Origin: JACDAN01 sp035265935
GTDB lineage: Bacteria > Actinomycetota > Thermoleophilia > Gaiellales > Gaiellaceae
Direction: 5' to 3'
Assembly: GCA_035265935.1 (NCBI GenBank)
Contig: DATFOC010000019.1
Coordinates: 1-64,000 of the forward strand
Length of the DNA: 64,000 nt
The notes under the pieces: generated by a model
Seen by the model: the letters and a program-made list of their open reading frames with translations, nothing else
The model's database searches: none
Told to the model about the DNA's origin: nothing
Shown here: positions 24,489 to 34,329 of the stretch, in pieces
Numbering within the stretch: position 1 is the stretch's first letter
Layout: each line of letters begins with the position of its first letter
Translations under genes and position numbers: made by a program

Positions 24489-25229
24489 CTACGAGAGAGC
24501 GGTGTCTCCGGGGCGAGGCTCGACGACGCCGGTCTCGGGCGGGCCGACGACCGGAGGCTTCAGCGGGCGGAGGTAGAGCCACTCGTACGCGAGCGCTCCG
24601 AGGACGCCGCCCGCGAAGGGGCCGATGTACCAGATCCAGAAGTCGTCCCAGTCACCGGAGAGGAGCTCGGGGCCGAAGGCGCGCGCGGGGTTCATCGCGG
24701 CTCCCGTGATGGGGCCGGCCATCAGGACGTCGAGCGTGATCGTGAGGCCGATAGCAAGACCGGCGATCGACTTGAAGGTTCCGCGCGGGTCTGCGGCGGT
24801 GGCGAAGACGACCCAGACGAGGAAGAAGGTGAGGATCGCCTCGATGATCAGGGCGGCCTCGGGCTCGAAGCCAGGCCCGACCGCAGGAGAGCCCAGATTT
24901 CCCTGGAGGTCGCTCGGGAAGATCCACCTCAGGAGCGCTGCGGCGGCGACCGCGCCCCCGAACTGTGCGATCCAGTACGCACCGCCAACGACAGGGGAGA
25001 GCCGGCCGGTGACAAGGAAGCCGAGCGTCACGGCGGGATTGAAGTGACCGCCTGAGATATGTCCGACCGCGGACACCATTACGGCGATCACGAGGCCGTG
25101 AGCGAACGCGACGTCGATGTTCCCTGCGCCCGTGCTGGGCGCCACGATCAGGACAGCGCCGGCGCCCACGAAGATCAGGGCGAAGGTGCCGACGAACTCG
25201 GCGGCGGCGCGGCGGAAGACGTCGTCCAT
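24489..25229 (-). CDS. Aquaporin/glycerol-facilitator family channel (MIP)
   Basis: 246-aa major intrinsic protein with six membrane segments and both NPA half-helices: GGHFNPAVTLGF (Asn64) and GAAMNPARAFGP (Asn180). Arg after the second NPA is conserved in the selectivity filter. It passes water or small neutral solutes. An insert near residues 104-123 (SDLQGNLGSPAVGPGF) is as in actinobacterial and plant-like members. On the minus strand TAGCCT lies 8 nt before the ATG at 25229. The last ~25 residues are a Pro-rich cytoplasmic tail. Confidence 0.93.
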   Translation of the reverse strand: MDDVFRRAAAEFVGTFALIFVGAGAVLIVAPSTGAGNIDVAFAHGLVIAVMVSAVGHISGGHFNPAVTLGFLVTGRLSPVVGGAYWIAQFGGAVAAAALLRWIFPSDLQGNLGSPAVGPGFEPEAALIIEAILTFFLVWVVFATAADPRGTFKSIAGLAIGLTITLDVLMAGPITGAAMNPARAFGPELLSGDWDDFWIWYIGPFAGGVLGALAYEWLYLRPLKPPVVGPPETGVVEPRPGDTALS

Positions 25230-25325
25230 ACGCGCGTGGAGGCTAGAGAGGGGGTCGGACGGCGCCTCCCGACGAAGATCGCAAGTCGTCGACCTGGCGC
25301 TGCGGGACGGCGGCGCTCAGAGAAC

Positions 25326-25351
25326 AAAAAGGCCCGATTTGCGGCCCTTTT
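25326..25351 (-). terminator. Terminator downstream of tRNA-Gln
   Basis: On the minus strand AAAAGGGCC, 8-nt loop, GGCCTTTTT forms a 9-bp stem with one G-U pair and a built-in U-run, located 7 nt after the tRNA-Gln 3' end. Confidence 0.7.
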
Positions 25352-25358
25352 CTGAAGG

Positions 25359-25429
25359 CTGCGGGGCTAGGATTCGAACCTAGACTACTCGGTCCAGAGC
25401 CGAGCGTCCTACCATTAGACGACCCCGCA
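25359..25429 (-). tRNA. tRNA-Gln (CTG)
   Basis: 71-nt cloverleaf on the minus strand. Acceptor TGCGGGG/CCCCGCA, D-arm TCTAATGGTAGGA, anticodon stem CTCGG/CCGAG around CTCTGGA (anticodon CTG), T-arm CTAGG-TTCGAAT-CCTAG, discriminator G. No encoded CCA; a terminator follows. Confidence 0.94.
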
Positions 25430-25458
25430 AGGGGCCTCGGATTGTAGCGAGCGGCTTC

Positions 25459-27264
25459 CTATGCCACGTCTGCGGCCCAGTCGCCGTAAAGCGCCGTGTA
25501 GAGGCCCTTTCGGGCCATCAGCTCGTCGTGCGTGCCCTGCTCGATGATCCGCCCGTGCTCGAGGACGACGATCAGGTTGGCACCCCGGATCGTGGAGAGC
25601 CTGTGGGCGATCACGAACGCCGTCCGGCCCGCGAGGAGCGTCCGCAGAGCCGTCTCGATCCTCCGCTCGGTTCCGATGTCGACCGAGGACGTTGCCTCGT
25701 CGAGTATCAGGAGCCGCGGATCGGCGAGGAGGGCGCGAGCGAACGCCACCAACTGCCGCTGGCCGAGTGAGAGACGAGTGCCGCGCTCCTGGACGTCGGT
25801 GTCGTAGCCATCCTCGAGCCGCATGATGAACTCATGGGCGCCGACCGCCGTGGCCGCCGAGCGGATGTGCTCGATCGTGGCGTCCGCCCGGCCGAACGCA
25901 ATGTTGTCGCGAACACTCCCGGCGAAGAGGAATCCCTCCTGGGGGACGATCCCGAGCTGGCGTCTGAGCGATTCCTGCGTGACGTCGCGCAGATCGTGTC
26001 CGTCGACGGTGATCCGGCCCTCGACCGGGTCGTAGAACCGTGCGAGCAGCTTGGCGATCGTCGACTTCCCTGCTCCGGTGTGCCCGACGAACGCGACCGT
26101 CGTCCCGGCGGGGACGTCGAGATCGATCCCGTGGAGTACCTCCGGCCCGGTGCGGTACGCGAAGCGGACGCCCTCGAGCTGGACGCGGCCTTCGATCGGC
26201 GGCAGCTCGTCGGCGCCTGGACGGTCGACGACCTCTTGCTCCTCGTCCATCACGTCCATGATCTTGTCGAGCGCGGCGATCGCGGCCAGGAAGGTGTTGT
26301 AGAGCTGTGAAAGCTGCTGGATGGGGTCGAAGAAGTTCGAGACGTAGAGGATGAAGGCGAACAGCGTCCCCGCCGTCAGGTCACCGCCGGCCAGCAGGTA
26401 GCCCCCGTAGCCGAGGACGACCGCGGTCGCGACCGCCGAGAGGAAGTCGACGAACGGGAAGTAGAGGCCGTTGTTCAGAACCGTCTGTTGGTTCGCCTCC
26501 CGGTAGTGGGCGTTGACCTCCTCGAAGTTGCGGCGCCGGGACTGCTCGCGGGTGAAGGTCTGGACGACGCGCATGCCTGCGATGTCCTCGGCGAGCGTGG
26601 CCGTGACGAGCCCGAGCCGCTCGCGCACGGCGCGGTACGCACGAGACGACCTCATTCGGAAGATCGCTGTGGCGATCGCCATCGCCGGCATGACGCTCAA
26701 CGTCGCGAGCGCGAGCCGCCAGTCGAGGTAGAACAGGACGGCGGCGGATCCGATGAGGATCAGGGTGTTCTGGACGAGTGTCGTGACACCGTCCGTGACC
26801 AGCTGGTCGAGCGCGTCCACGTCATTCGTCAGCCGGCTGATGATCACGCCGGCCCGGTTGCGCTCGTAGTAGCCGAGGGAGAGCCCCTGGAGGTGGCGGA
26901 AGAGCTTGTTCCGGAGGTCGGCGAGGATCCGCTCGCCGGTCCAGCCCGTGAAGTAGGTCTGCGCGGCGCTTGTGACCATGTTCGCCAGCGCGGCGATCAG
27001 GAACAGGGCGACGATGACAGTGAGCGCGTGGAGGTCCCCGTCTTGGATCCCGTCGTCGAGCGCGACCTTGGCGAGGTAGGGCGGCGCGAGCGCGGTCAGC
27101 GTGGCGGCCAGCAGCGATGCGACGGCGAGCGTCGTCTGGAGCTTGTACGGGGCCGTCAGGCGGGCGAGCGTGGAGACCCGGCGGGCGGTTCGGTGCCACG
27201 ACCAGTCCTCGACCTGGGCATCGCGCTGCGCGGACAGGTGGGAGCCGGGTTGCCAGACCTTCAT
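25459..27264 (-). CDS. ABC exporter half-transporter (catalytic-type NBD)
   Basis: About 601-aa half-transporter: a six-helix transmembrane domain (about residues 40-330) fused to an ABC ATPase. Walker A GHTGAGKST, Walker B LLILDEATSSVD with catalytic Glu present, H-loop AHRLST; the signature is LSLGQ instead of LSGGQ. With the adjacent gene this matches the asymmetry of heterodimeric exporters, in which one site is degenerate. The ATG at 27264 (MKVWQPGSHL) has GGGAG 6 nt upstream and was preferred over GTG 27396, whose extra 44 residues look non-homologous. Second gene of a two-gene operon. Confidence 0.88.
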   Translation of the reverse strand: MKVWQPGSHLSAQRDAQVEDWSWHRTARRVSTLARLTAPYKLQTTLAVASLLAATLTALAPPYLAKVALDDGIQDGDLHALTVIVALFLIAALANMVTSAAQTYFTGWTGERILADLRNKLFRHLQGLSLGYYERNRAGVIISRLTNDVDALDQLVTDGVTTLVQNTLILIGSAAVLFYLDWRLALATLSVMPAMAIATAIFRMRSSRAYRAVRERLGLVTATLAEDIAGMRVVQTFTREQSRRRNFEEVNAHYREANQQTVLNNGLYFPFVDFLSAVATAVVLGYGGYLLAGGDLTAGTLFAFILYVSNFFDPIQQLSQLYNTFLAAIAALDKIMDVMDEEQEVVDRPGADELPPIEGRVQLEGVRFAYRTGPEVLHGIDLDVPAGTTVAFVGHTGAGKSTIAKLLARFYDPVEGRITVDGHDLRDVTQESLRRQLGIVPQEGFLFAGSVRDNIAFGRADATIEHIRSAATAVGAHEFIMRLEDGYDTDVQERGTRLSLGQRQLVAFARALLADPRLLILDEATSSVDIGTERRIETALRTLLAGRTAFVIAHRLSTIRGANLIVVLEHGRIIEQGTHDELMARKGLYTALYGDWAADVA

Positions 27265-27412
27265 CGCGGGCTCCCGCACGTCGAGTTCTGCCCACGTGCC
27301 TGGGAAGACCCCACCGCCCCGACCCGATGGCGCGAGCCTAGCGCCGAAAAACGTGCGCGTGGGTGACGGCTTCGTGCCGAAAGAGCGCCCGCGCACAGCC
27401 CGCCGAGAGAGC

Positions 27413-29200
27413 TCATGCGGTGGCCTCCGCCCGCTGCTCGACCCGCTCGGCGAACTCGCGCTCGAGCAGGCCGTGCTCGTAGATCTCGCGGTAGACGGGG
27501 CTCCGCTGGATGAGGTCCTCGTGCGTCCCGCGCGCGACGATGCGGCCGCGGTCGAGGACGACGAGCTCGTCGGCGAGGGCGAGCGTCGAGAGGCGGTGGG
27601 CGATGATGATCGTCGTCCGGTTCTTCATCGCCTGACGGAGGCCGAGTCGGATCTTCGCCTCGGTCGTCGCGTCCACGGACGCCGTTGCGTCGTCCAGGAT
27701 CAGGATCCGCGGGTCGAGCAGCAGCGCCCGTGCGATCGCGATCCGCTGGCGCTGGCCGCCCGAAAGCGTGATCCCACGCTCGCCGATCACCGTGTCGTAC
27801 GCCTCCGGCAGCGCGACGACGAAGTCGTGGGCCTGCGCGAGCCGGGCGGCCTCCTGGATCTGCTCCTGGGAGGCGTCCGGCCGGCCGAACGCGATGTTCT
27901 CGCGCACCGTGTCCGAGAAGAGGAACGGATCCTGCGCGACGATCCCGATCTGCCGCCGCAGGGAGACCAGCTTCGCCTGCCTCACGTCGAGACCGTCGAC
28001 GGTCACCCTGCCGGCGGCGGTGTCGTAGAACCTCGGAACCAGGGTCGCGAGCGTCGTCTTGCCGGAGCCCGTGTGGCCGATCAGTGCGACTGTGCGGCCG
28101 GGCTCGAGCTCGAGGTCGACGTCGCGGAGCACCGGGCGCTCGAGGTCATAGCCGAAGGAGACATGCTCGAAGCGAACACGCCCCTCGCCCGCCGGAAGCT
28201 CGACTGCATCTGGGAGGTCGGTCACCTCCTCGGGCTCGTCCATGACCTCGAAGATCCGCTCGCCGGAGGCAGTCGCGCGCTGTGACTGCCCGATCCACAT
28301 GCCGAGCATCCGCAGCGGCTGCACGAGCATGACGACGAGGACGTTGAAGAAGATGAACGAGCCCAGCGTGAGGTCGCCATTCACGACCATTCGTCCCCCG
28401 ACGAGCAGCACGATCGCCTGCGCAACGAGCGGCAGGAAAGACAGCAGCGGCACATACAGCGCCCGCTGCCGGTTCGCCGTGACGCTCTGCTCAAACACTG
28501 CCTCCGACCGGCCGGCGAACTTCCTGCCCTCCGACCCTTCCTGGGCGAATGACTTCACGACGTGGACGCCGACGATCCCCTCCTCCGCCACCGTGGCGAC
28601 GTCGGCCATCTTCTGCTGGACATCGCGCAGGATTGGATGAGAGACCGTCGAGTACCGGTAGGCCACGATCACGATCAGCGGCGTGATCGCGGTTGCCGCG
28701 AGCGCCAGGCGCCAGTTCGCCACGTACATCACCGCGGTGACGCCGACGACCGTCGTGATGTGCTGGAAGAAGAAGATCAGCCCGTAGCCGAGGAAGAAGC
28801 GGACGGCCTGTAGATCGACTGTCGCGCGCGACATCAGCTGGCCCGTCTGGTGCCGGTCGTAGAACCCAAACGAGAGCCGCTGGAGCTTCGCGTAGAGGCC
28901 GTTCCGCATGTCGAACTCGACTGCCAGCGCCTGGCGGCCGGAGATCAGGCGCCGGCCCATCATCAGCAGCGCGCGCACGAGCCCGGCAACGAGGATCCCG
29001 AGCGCGATCCACCAGATCTCCTCGCGGCTCCCGCTGGTTGCCGCCTCCTGGAGCCCGTCGCCGGTCAGGAACGCGATCACGACCGCGGCCGCCTGCGAGC
29101 CGATGGCGAGCAGGATCGAAACGATCAGCGACCATTTGTAGGGCCGCAGGAAGCCGAGCAGCCTCGCAAACGTCCTGCGGTAGGAAGGAGCCTCGCTCAC
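27413..29200 (-). CDS. ABC exporter half-transporter (degenerate-site NBD)
   Basis: 595-aa transmembrane domain plus ATPase. Walker A GHTGSGKTT, canonical signature LSGGQRQRIAIARAL, H-loop AHRLST, but Walker B is ILILDDATASVD, with Asp in place of the catalytic Glu. In heterodimeric exporters of the TM287/288 and BmrCD type, this substitution pairs with an altered signature in the partner, exactly as seen in the downstream gene. Substrate unknown; drug, lipid or peptide export is typical. GTG at 29200 is preceded by TAGATT 6 nt upstream. Confidence 0.9.
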   Translation of the reverse strand: MSEAPSYRRTFARLLGFLRPYKWSLIVSILLAIGSQAAAVVIAFLTGDGLQEAATSGSREEIWWIALGILVAGLVRALLMMGRRLISGRQALAVEFDMRNGLYAKLQRLSFGFYDRHQTGQLMSRATVDLQAVRFFLGYGLIFFFQHITTVVGVTAVMYVANWRLALAATAITPLIVIVAYRYSTVSHPILRDVQQKMADVATVAEEGIVGVHVVKSFAQEGSEGRKFAGRSEAVFEQSVTANRQRALYVPLLSFLPLVAQAIVLLVGGRMVVNGDLTLGSFIFFNVLVVMLVQPLRMLGMWIGQSQRATASGERIFEVMDEPEEVTDLPDAVELPAGEGRVRFEHVSFGYDLERPVLRDVDLELEPGRTVALIGHTGSGKTTLATLVPRFYDTAAGRVTVDGLDVRQAKLVSLRRQIGIVAQDPFLFSDTVRENIAFGRPDASQEQIQEAARLAQAHDFVVALPEAYDTVIGERGITLSGGQRQRIAIARALLLDPRILILDDATASVDATTEAKIRLGLRQAMKNRTTIIIAHRLSTLALADELVVLDRGRIVARGTHEDLIQRSPVYREIYEHGLLEREFAERVEQRAEATA

Positions 29201-29206
29201 CGTCAG

Positions 29207-29212
29207 AATCTA
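29207..29212 (-). promoter_or_regulatory. Leaderless-type -10 box (TAGATT) for the ABC operon
   Basis: Minus strand TAGATT ends 6 nt before the GTG at 29200. No Shine-Dalgarno sequence in between. Confidence 0.5.
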
Positions 29213-29241
29213 GCCACGGCTTTGCCTGTGCCGGAAACGCG

Positions 29242-30162
29242 TTATGCGGTCGCCCGCTGAGCCGCGGACTGGAGGCCGGGCCGTAGGTCCGAGAGGCAGT
29301 CCAGAAAGGAGTCCAGCGCCCCGGTCGCAGGGCCCGCGTCCCGGCGACGGAAGACGACGATCTCGCGCTTCAGCTCCGGCGCGTCTGCGAGCGTCACCGA
29401 CCTGAGCGTCCCCGCCTCGAGCTCGCCGGCAACGGCAGTGTGGGGAAGGAGCGCGACGCCGAGACCCTGCTCGACCATCTTCTTCGCGGCGTCGATGTTG
29501 TCGAGCTCCATGACGCCTCGCGGGACCGCTCCCGCGCCGCGGAAGAACTCATTCGTCAGCCGGTGATAGCTCGACGTGCGGTCGAAGAGGATCAGCTGGA
29601 CGTCGCTGATCCGCTCCGTGCCGATCGCCTGCTCACCGACAAAGGCGTGGTCCGGGTCGACGACGAGCACGAGCTCGTCCTCGTAGAGCGGTGTCGCCTC
29701 GACCTGCGGGTGACGCAAGGCCCGCCCGAGCCCGACCTGCACCTGCTCCTGGAGCACGAGATCGAGGATCTCCTCGGAGTGCCCGGTCCGGACCGCCAGC
29801 TGGACCTTCGGGTGCGTCGTGCGGAAGCGGGTGAGGATCCTCGGAAGGACGTAGGTGCTGACGGCCGGGGCAGCGCCGAGCGCGAGCTGGCCGCTCTCGC
29901 CTCTGGCGAGCTCGCTGAGAAGCCGGCGCCCGGCAGCCGCGGCGCCGAGCGACCGCTCGGCGTAGGGCAGGAACGCCCGGCCGGCGTCCGAGAGTCGCAT
30001 TCCGCGTCCGGAACGGATGAAAAGGCGAGAGCCGAGCTCCTGCTCGAGCCCCTTCAACCGCGCCGTCAGCGTGGGCTGGGTGACGAAGAGCGCCTCGGCC
30101 GCGCGGCTGACGCTGCGCCGCTGGGCGACCTCGATGAATGCCTGCAGTTGTTCCAGTCTCAT
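29242..30162 (-). CDS. LysR-family transcriptional regulator
   Basis: 306-aa LysR regulator. Helix-turn-helix region: QAFIEVAQRRSVSRAAEALF followed by TQPTLTARLK (within residues 5-40). The effector domain starts near LALGAAPAVSTYVLPRIL and extends to the C-terminus. ATG at 30162 is preceded by TATAGA 8 nt upstream on the minus strand. It is divergent from the glyoxylate-shunt operon with a 94-bp spacer to the first ORF, so it is the obvious candidate regulator of aceB/aceA. That role is inferred from position only. Confidence 0.9.
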   Translation of the reverse strand: MRLEQLQAFIEVAQRRSVSRAAEALFVTQPTLTARLKGLEQELGSRLFIRSGRGMRLSDAGRAFLPYAERSLGAAAAGRRLLSELARGESGQLALGAAPAVSTYVLPRILTRFRTTHPKVQLAVRTGHSEEILDLVLQEQVQVGLGRALRHPQVEATPLYEDELVLVVDPDHAFVGEQAIGTERISDVQLILFDRTSSYHRLTNEFFRGAGAVPRGVMELDNIDAAKKMVEQGLGVALLPHTAVAGELEAGTLRSVTLADAPELKREIVVFRRRDAGPATGALDSFLDCLSDLRPGLQSAAQRATA

Positions 30163-30197
30163 AGACGTTTTCTATAGCTTGAATCGAAACAACCGCT

Positions 30198-30226
30198 TTG
30201 AGTTTATAACGGAGGTTTCCTAGGGT
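30198..30226 (+). promoter_or_regulatory. Housekeeping-type promoter of the glyoxylate-shunt operon
   Basis: TTGAGT (30198-30203), a 17-nt spacer, TAGGGT (30221-30226): the best full -35/-10 pair in the window. Predicted start of transcription is near 30233, about 24 nt before the 43-aa ORF. LysR binding sites are expected upstream, near 30170-30200. Confidence 0.6.
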
Positions 30227-30256
30227 AGGGCTTCGCCACGGACAAAAGGAGGGGGC

Positions 30257-30362
30257 GTGACCCTTTTCAAGCGACTCAAGCGGCGGAAGACAACCGAAGA
30301 GAGGCCCAAGACAGTGTTGTTCCTGAGGTCGGAGCACGCGCCCTGCACGTGCCCGGATCCCT

Positions 30363-30388
<26 letters not shown>
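30257..30388 (+). CDS. 43-aa Cys-containing small protein upstream of malate synthase
   Basis: GTG at 30257 has an excellent AAAGGAGG-type ribosome binding site. The 43-aa product starts with a basic helix (FKRLKRRK) and ends APCTCPDPCERDHGNE, where CxCxxxC could bind a metal. It overlaps the malate synthase start by 26 nt in another frame, so it may couple or regulate translation of that gene, or act as a leader peptide. Not recognised as a known family. Confidence 0.6.
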
Positions 30389-31889
<1,501 letters not shown>

Positions 31890-31900
31890 GGGGGAGGGCA

Positions 31901-33172
31901 ATGAGCGGCAACGGCAATGTCAAGGACACAAGGTGGGACGGGATCAGTCGGGACTGGACGACTGAGGACGTCGAGAGGCTCCGTGGCTCCGTCCAGATCG
32001 AGCACACCCTGGCCCGCCGCGGCGCGGAGCGCCTGTGGGAACTGCTCAACACCGAGGATTACCTGCCAACCTTGGGCGCCCTTTCGGGCGCGCAGGCCGT
32101 GCAGATGGTCAAAGCCGGCGCGAAGGGCATCTACGTCTCCGGCTGGCAGGTCGCTGGCGACGCCAATCTCGCAGGCGACACCTATCCCGACCAGTCTCTC
32201 TACCCCGCGAACAGCGTGCCGGCGCTCGTGCGCCGCCTGAACCGGGCGCTCATGCGCGCCGACCAGATCGAGAAGGCGGAAGGTGAGGTCACTCGCGACT
32301 GGTTCGTCCCGATCGTCGCCGACGCCGAGGCCGGTTTCGGCGGCAACCTCAACTCGTTCGAGCTGATGAAGGGGATGATCGAAGCAGGCGCCGCAGGCGT
32401 CCACTTCGAGGATCAGCTCGCGTCGGAGAAGAAATGCGGCCACCTCGGCGGCAAGGTCCTGGTGCCGACTGGGCAGTTCCTCGGCACGTTGAAGGCGGCG
32501 CGTCTGGCCGCGGACGTGCTGGGCGTGCCGACCCTCCTCATCTCCCGCACGGACGCCGACGCGGCCACTCTGCTCACGAGCGACACCGACCCGGCCGACC
32601 ACGAGTTCCTGACCGGCGAGCGGACGCGGGAGGGCTTCTTCAAGGTTCGCGGCGGAGTCGAGCCCTGCATCAAGCGCTCGCTCGCCTACGCGCCCTACGC
32701 GGACATCGTCTGGTTCGAGACGTCGAAGCCGGACCTGGGGGAGGCGCGCGAGTTTGCGTCGGCGATCCATGCGGAGTTCCCGGGCAAGCTGCTCGCCTAT
32801 AACTGCTCGCCCTCGTTCAACTGGCGTAAGCACCTGGACAACGACGAGATCGCGAGCTTCCAGTCGGAGCTCGGCGAGCTGGGATACAGGTTCCAGTTCA
32901 TCACCCTGGCCGGTTTCCACGCGCTGAACGCCTCGATGTTCGAGCTGGCCCGTGGCTACGTGAACGAGGGGATGCCCGCGTACGTGCGGCTCCAAGAGCG
33001 GGAGTTCGAGCTCGAGGCCGAGGGCTACACGGCGACGCGGCACCAGCGCGAGGTCGGTGCCGGGTACTTCGACGCCGTGGCGGAGACGATCTCCGGCGGC
33101 GAGTCGTCGACGCTGGCGCTCACGGGCTCGACCGAGGAGGCGCAGTTCGAAGGCGCGACAGCTCCTGCTTGA
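31901..33172 (+). CDS. aceA: Isocitrate lyase
   Basis: 423-aa enzyme splitting isocitrate into glyoxylate and succinate. The catalytic signature KKCGHLGGK is at 177-185 with active-site Cys179. Other hallmarks: GIYVSGWQVAGDAN, VADAEAGFGG (substrate and Mg2+ contacts) and AYNCSPSFNWRK. The ATG at 31901 has GGGGGAGGG 2 nt upstream. Its product glyoxylate is used by the preceding malate synthase. The 3' end overlaps the convergent UDG-like gene by 53 nt. Confidence 0.96.
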   Translation: MSGNGNVKDTRWDGISRDWTTEDVERLRGSVQIEHTLARRGAERLWELLNTEDYLPTLGALSGAQAVQMVKAGAKGIYVSGWQVAGDANLAGDTYPDQSLYPANSVPALVRRLNRALMRADQIEKAEGEVTRDWFVPIVADAEAGFGGNLNSFELMKGMIEAGAAGVHFEDQLASEKKCGHLGGKVLVPTGQFLGTLKAARLAADVLGVPTLLISRTDADAATLLTSDTDPADHEFLTGERTREGFFKVRGGVEPCIKRSLAYAPYADIVWFETSKPDLGEAREFASAIHAEFPGKLLAYNCSPSFNWRKHLDNDEIASFQSELGELGYRFQFITLAGFHALNASMFELARGYVNEGMPAYVRLQEREFELEAEGYTATRHQREVGAGYFDAVAETISGGESSTLALTGSTEEAQFEGATAPA

Positions 33173-33749
33173 CGACGTCGAGCGCCCCGGCCAGGCGCTC
33201 CCGGTTCGCCGGGTCGTTCAGCCACCGGCTCGTCCCTGACGGGTGGGGCAGCGGGATCGCCGTTGCCCCGTCCAGGTCGTAGTTCCGGCCGATCGACTCG
33301 CCGAGGTTGCTGATACCGAGGAGCCGCCTGGCCGAGAGGCCGCCGACGGCGACGATCAACTCGGGCCCGATCAGCCGGAGCTCCCACTCGCGCCAGAGCG
33401 CACAGAGCTTCTGTTCCCGCGGGGTGGGAGTCCGGTCGCCGCTTCCCGACCGAGAGCGGCCCGGGTAGCAGCGCGTCACCGAGGCGCAGTAGAAGGTCGC
33501 GTAGAACTCGTCCTCGTCGAGCTCGAGCCAGCGGCGGAGTGTCTGCCCGGCGCGGCCCCTCCAGGGCAACCGCTGTTCACCCTCGACGACGCCGGGCGCC
33601 TGGCCGTGGATGTACGCGCGCTGGCCCGTGTACGGCTGGACGACCGGTAGGGAGTAGAGCGGAAAGCCCTCCTCGGCGCAGGCGCGGCAGACGCGGTTGT
33701 CGCGCTGGAGGGAGGCGATCGATCGGTACGAGGAGCGGCGCCGGGTCAA
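33120..33749 (-). CDS. Uracil-DNA-glycosylase-superfamily protein
   Basis: 209-aa protein of the UDG superfamily, closest in layout to Fe-S families 4/5. Motif I is HGQAPGVVEGEQ, followed by RGRAGQTL; motif II is PHPSG near residue 165. Four cysteines suit a 4Fe-4S cluster: CRAC near the N-terminus and YCASVTRC in the middle. It would remove uracil or a deaminated base from DNA. TTG at 33749 overlaps the stop of the upstream methyltransferase (TTGA) and is more plausible than a longer Arg-rich extension. Convergent overlap with aceA. Confidence 0.75.
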   Translation of the reverse strand: MTRRRSSYRSIASLQRDNRVCRACAEEGFPLYSLPVVQPYTGQRAYIHGQAPGVVEGEQRLPWRGRAGQTLRRWLELDEDEFYATFYCASVTRCYPGRSRSGSGDRTPTPREQKLCALWREWELRLIGPELIVAVGGLSARRLLGISNLGESIGRNYDLDGATAIPLPHPSGTSRWLNDPANRERLAGALDVVKQELSRLRTAPPRSSP

Positions 33750-34312
33750 GCGCGGACGGCGACGAAGTACGTGCCTTCGTGGAGGATCTCGCCTCCGCCG
33801 AGCTCCTCGGCGAGGCCGGCGCCGGTGAAGTAGCGCTTGTAGATCTCCCACTCCGAGCCGTCCTTGAGCACGCGCGGTTGCATGCCGTCCGGATGCGAAT
33901 CCGTGCGCCTTGTGGAGTCGACGATCACGAGCTCCGGCGCGACGCGGCGGGCCTCGTCGAGGAAGAGCTCGCGATCGGGATCCTCGAGGTGACCGTAGAA
34001 GTGCGAGGTGAACACTCGGTCGAATGCGCGGTCCTCGAACGGCAGCTCGATCCCCTCCCCCTGGACGAACGTCGCTCGGGGCGCCTGCTCGGCCGCGATC
34101 TCCAGGACGGTCGCACTCTGGTCGATCCCAGTGACCTCACCCGGGAGGTGCCCGGTGAGGAAACCGGTTCCGCACGCGACATCGAGCGTCTTCGCCGGCT
34201 GGAGTGACTCGATCGTTGCGATTAGGGCGCCGTACTCCTCGGCGTGCTCGTCGACGTGCCAGTTCCACCAGTCGTCGTACTCGCGCGCCCGCGCCTCGTA
34301 GTACGCCTTCAC
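33746..34312 (-). CDS. SAM-dependent class I methyltransferase
   Basis: 188-aa methyltransferase with a Rossmann-type SAM site: LDVACGTGFLTGHL (motif I, about residues 43-56), TGIDQSATVLEIA (motif II) and ELPFEDRAFDRVF. No membrane segment. Substrate unknown. GTG at 34312 has TACTCT exactly 6 nt upstream on the minus strand; AGGAGG fills that gap, so a ribosome binding site is also possible. Divergent from ftcD, with 17 bp between the two start codons. First gene of a two-gene unit with the UDG-like gene. Confidence 0.88.
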   Translation of the reverse strand: MKAYYEARAREYDDWWNWHVDEHAEEYGALIATIESLQPAKTLDVACGTGFLTGHLPGEVTGIDQSATVLEIAAEQAPRATFVQGEGIELPFEDRAFDRVFTSHFYGHLEDPDRELFLDEARRVAPELVIVDSTRRTDSHPDGMQPRVLKDGSEWEIYKRYFTGAGLAEELGGGEILHEGTYFVAVRA

Positions 34313-34317
34313 CCTCC

Positions 34318-34324
34318 TAGAGTA
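34318..34324. promoter_or_regulatory. Bidirectional -10 element TAGAGTA
   Basis: Plus strand TAGAGT ends 6 nt before ftcD GTG (34330). Minus strand TACTCT ends 6 nt before the methyltransferase GTG (34312). Same geometry as 14111-14117. Confidence 0.65.
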
Positions 34325-34329
34325 GAAGC

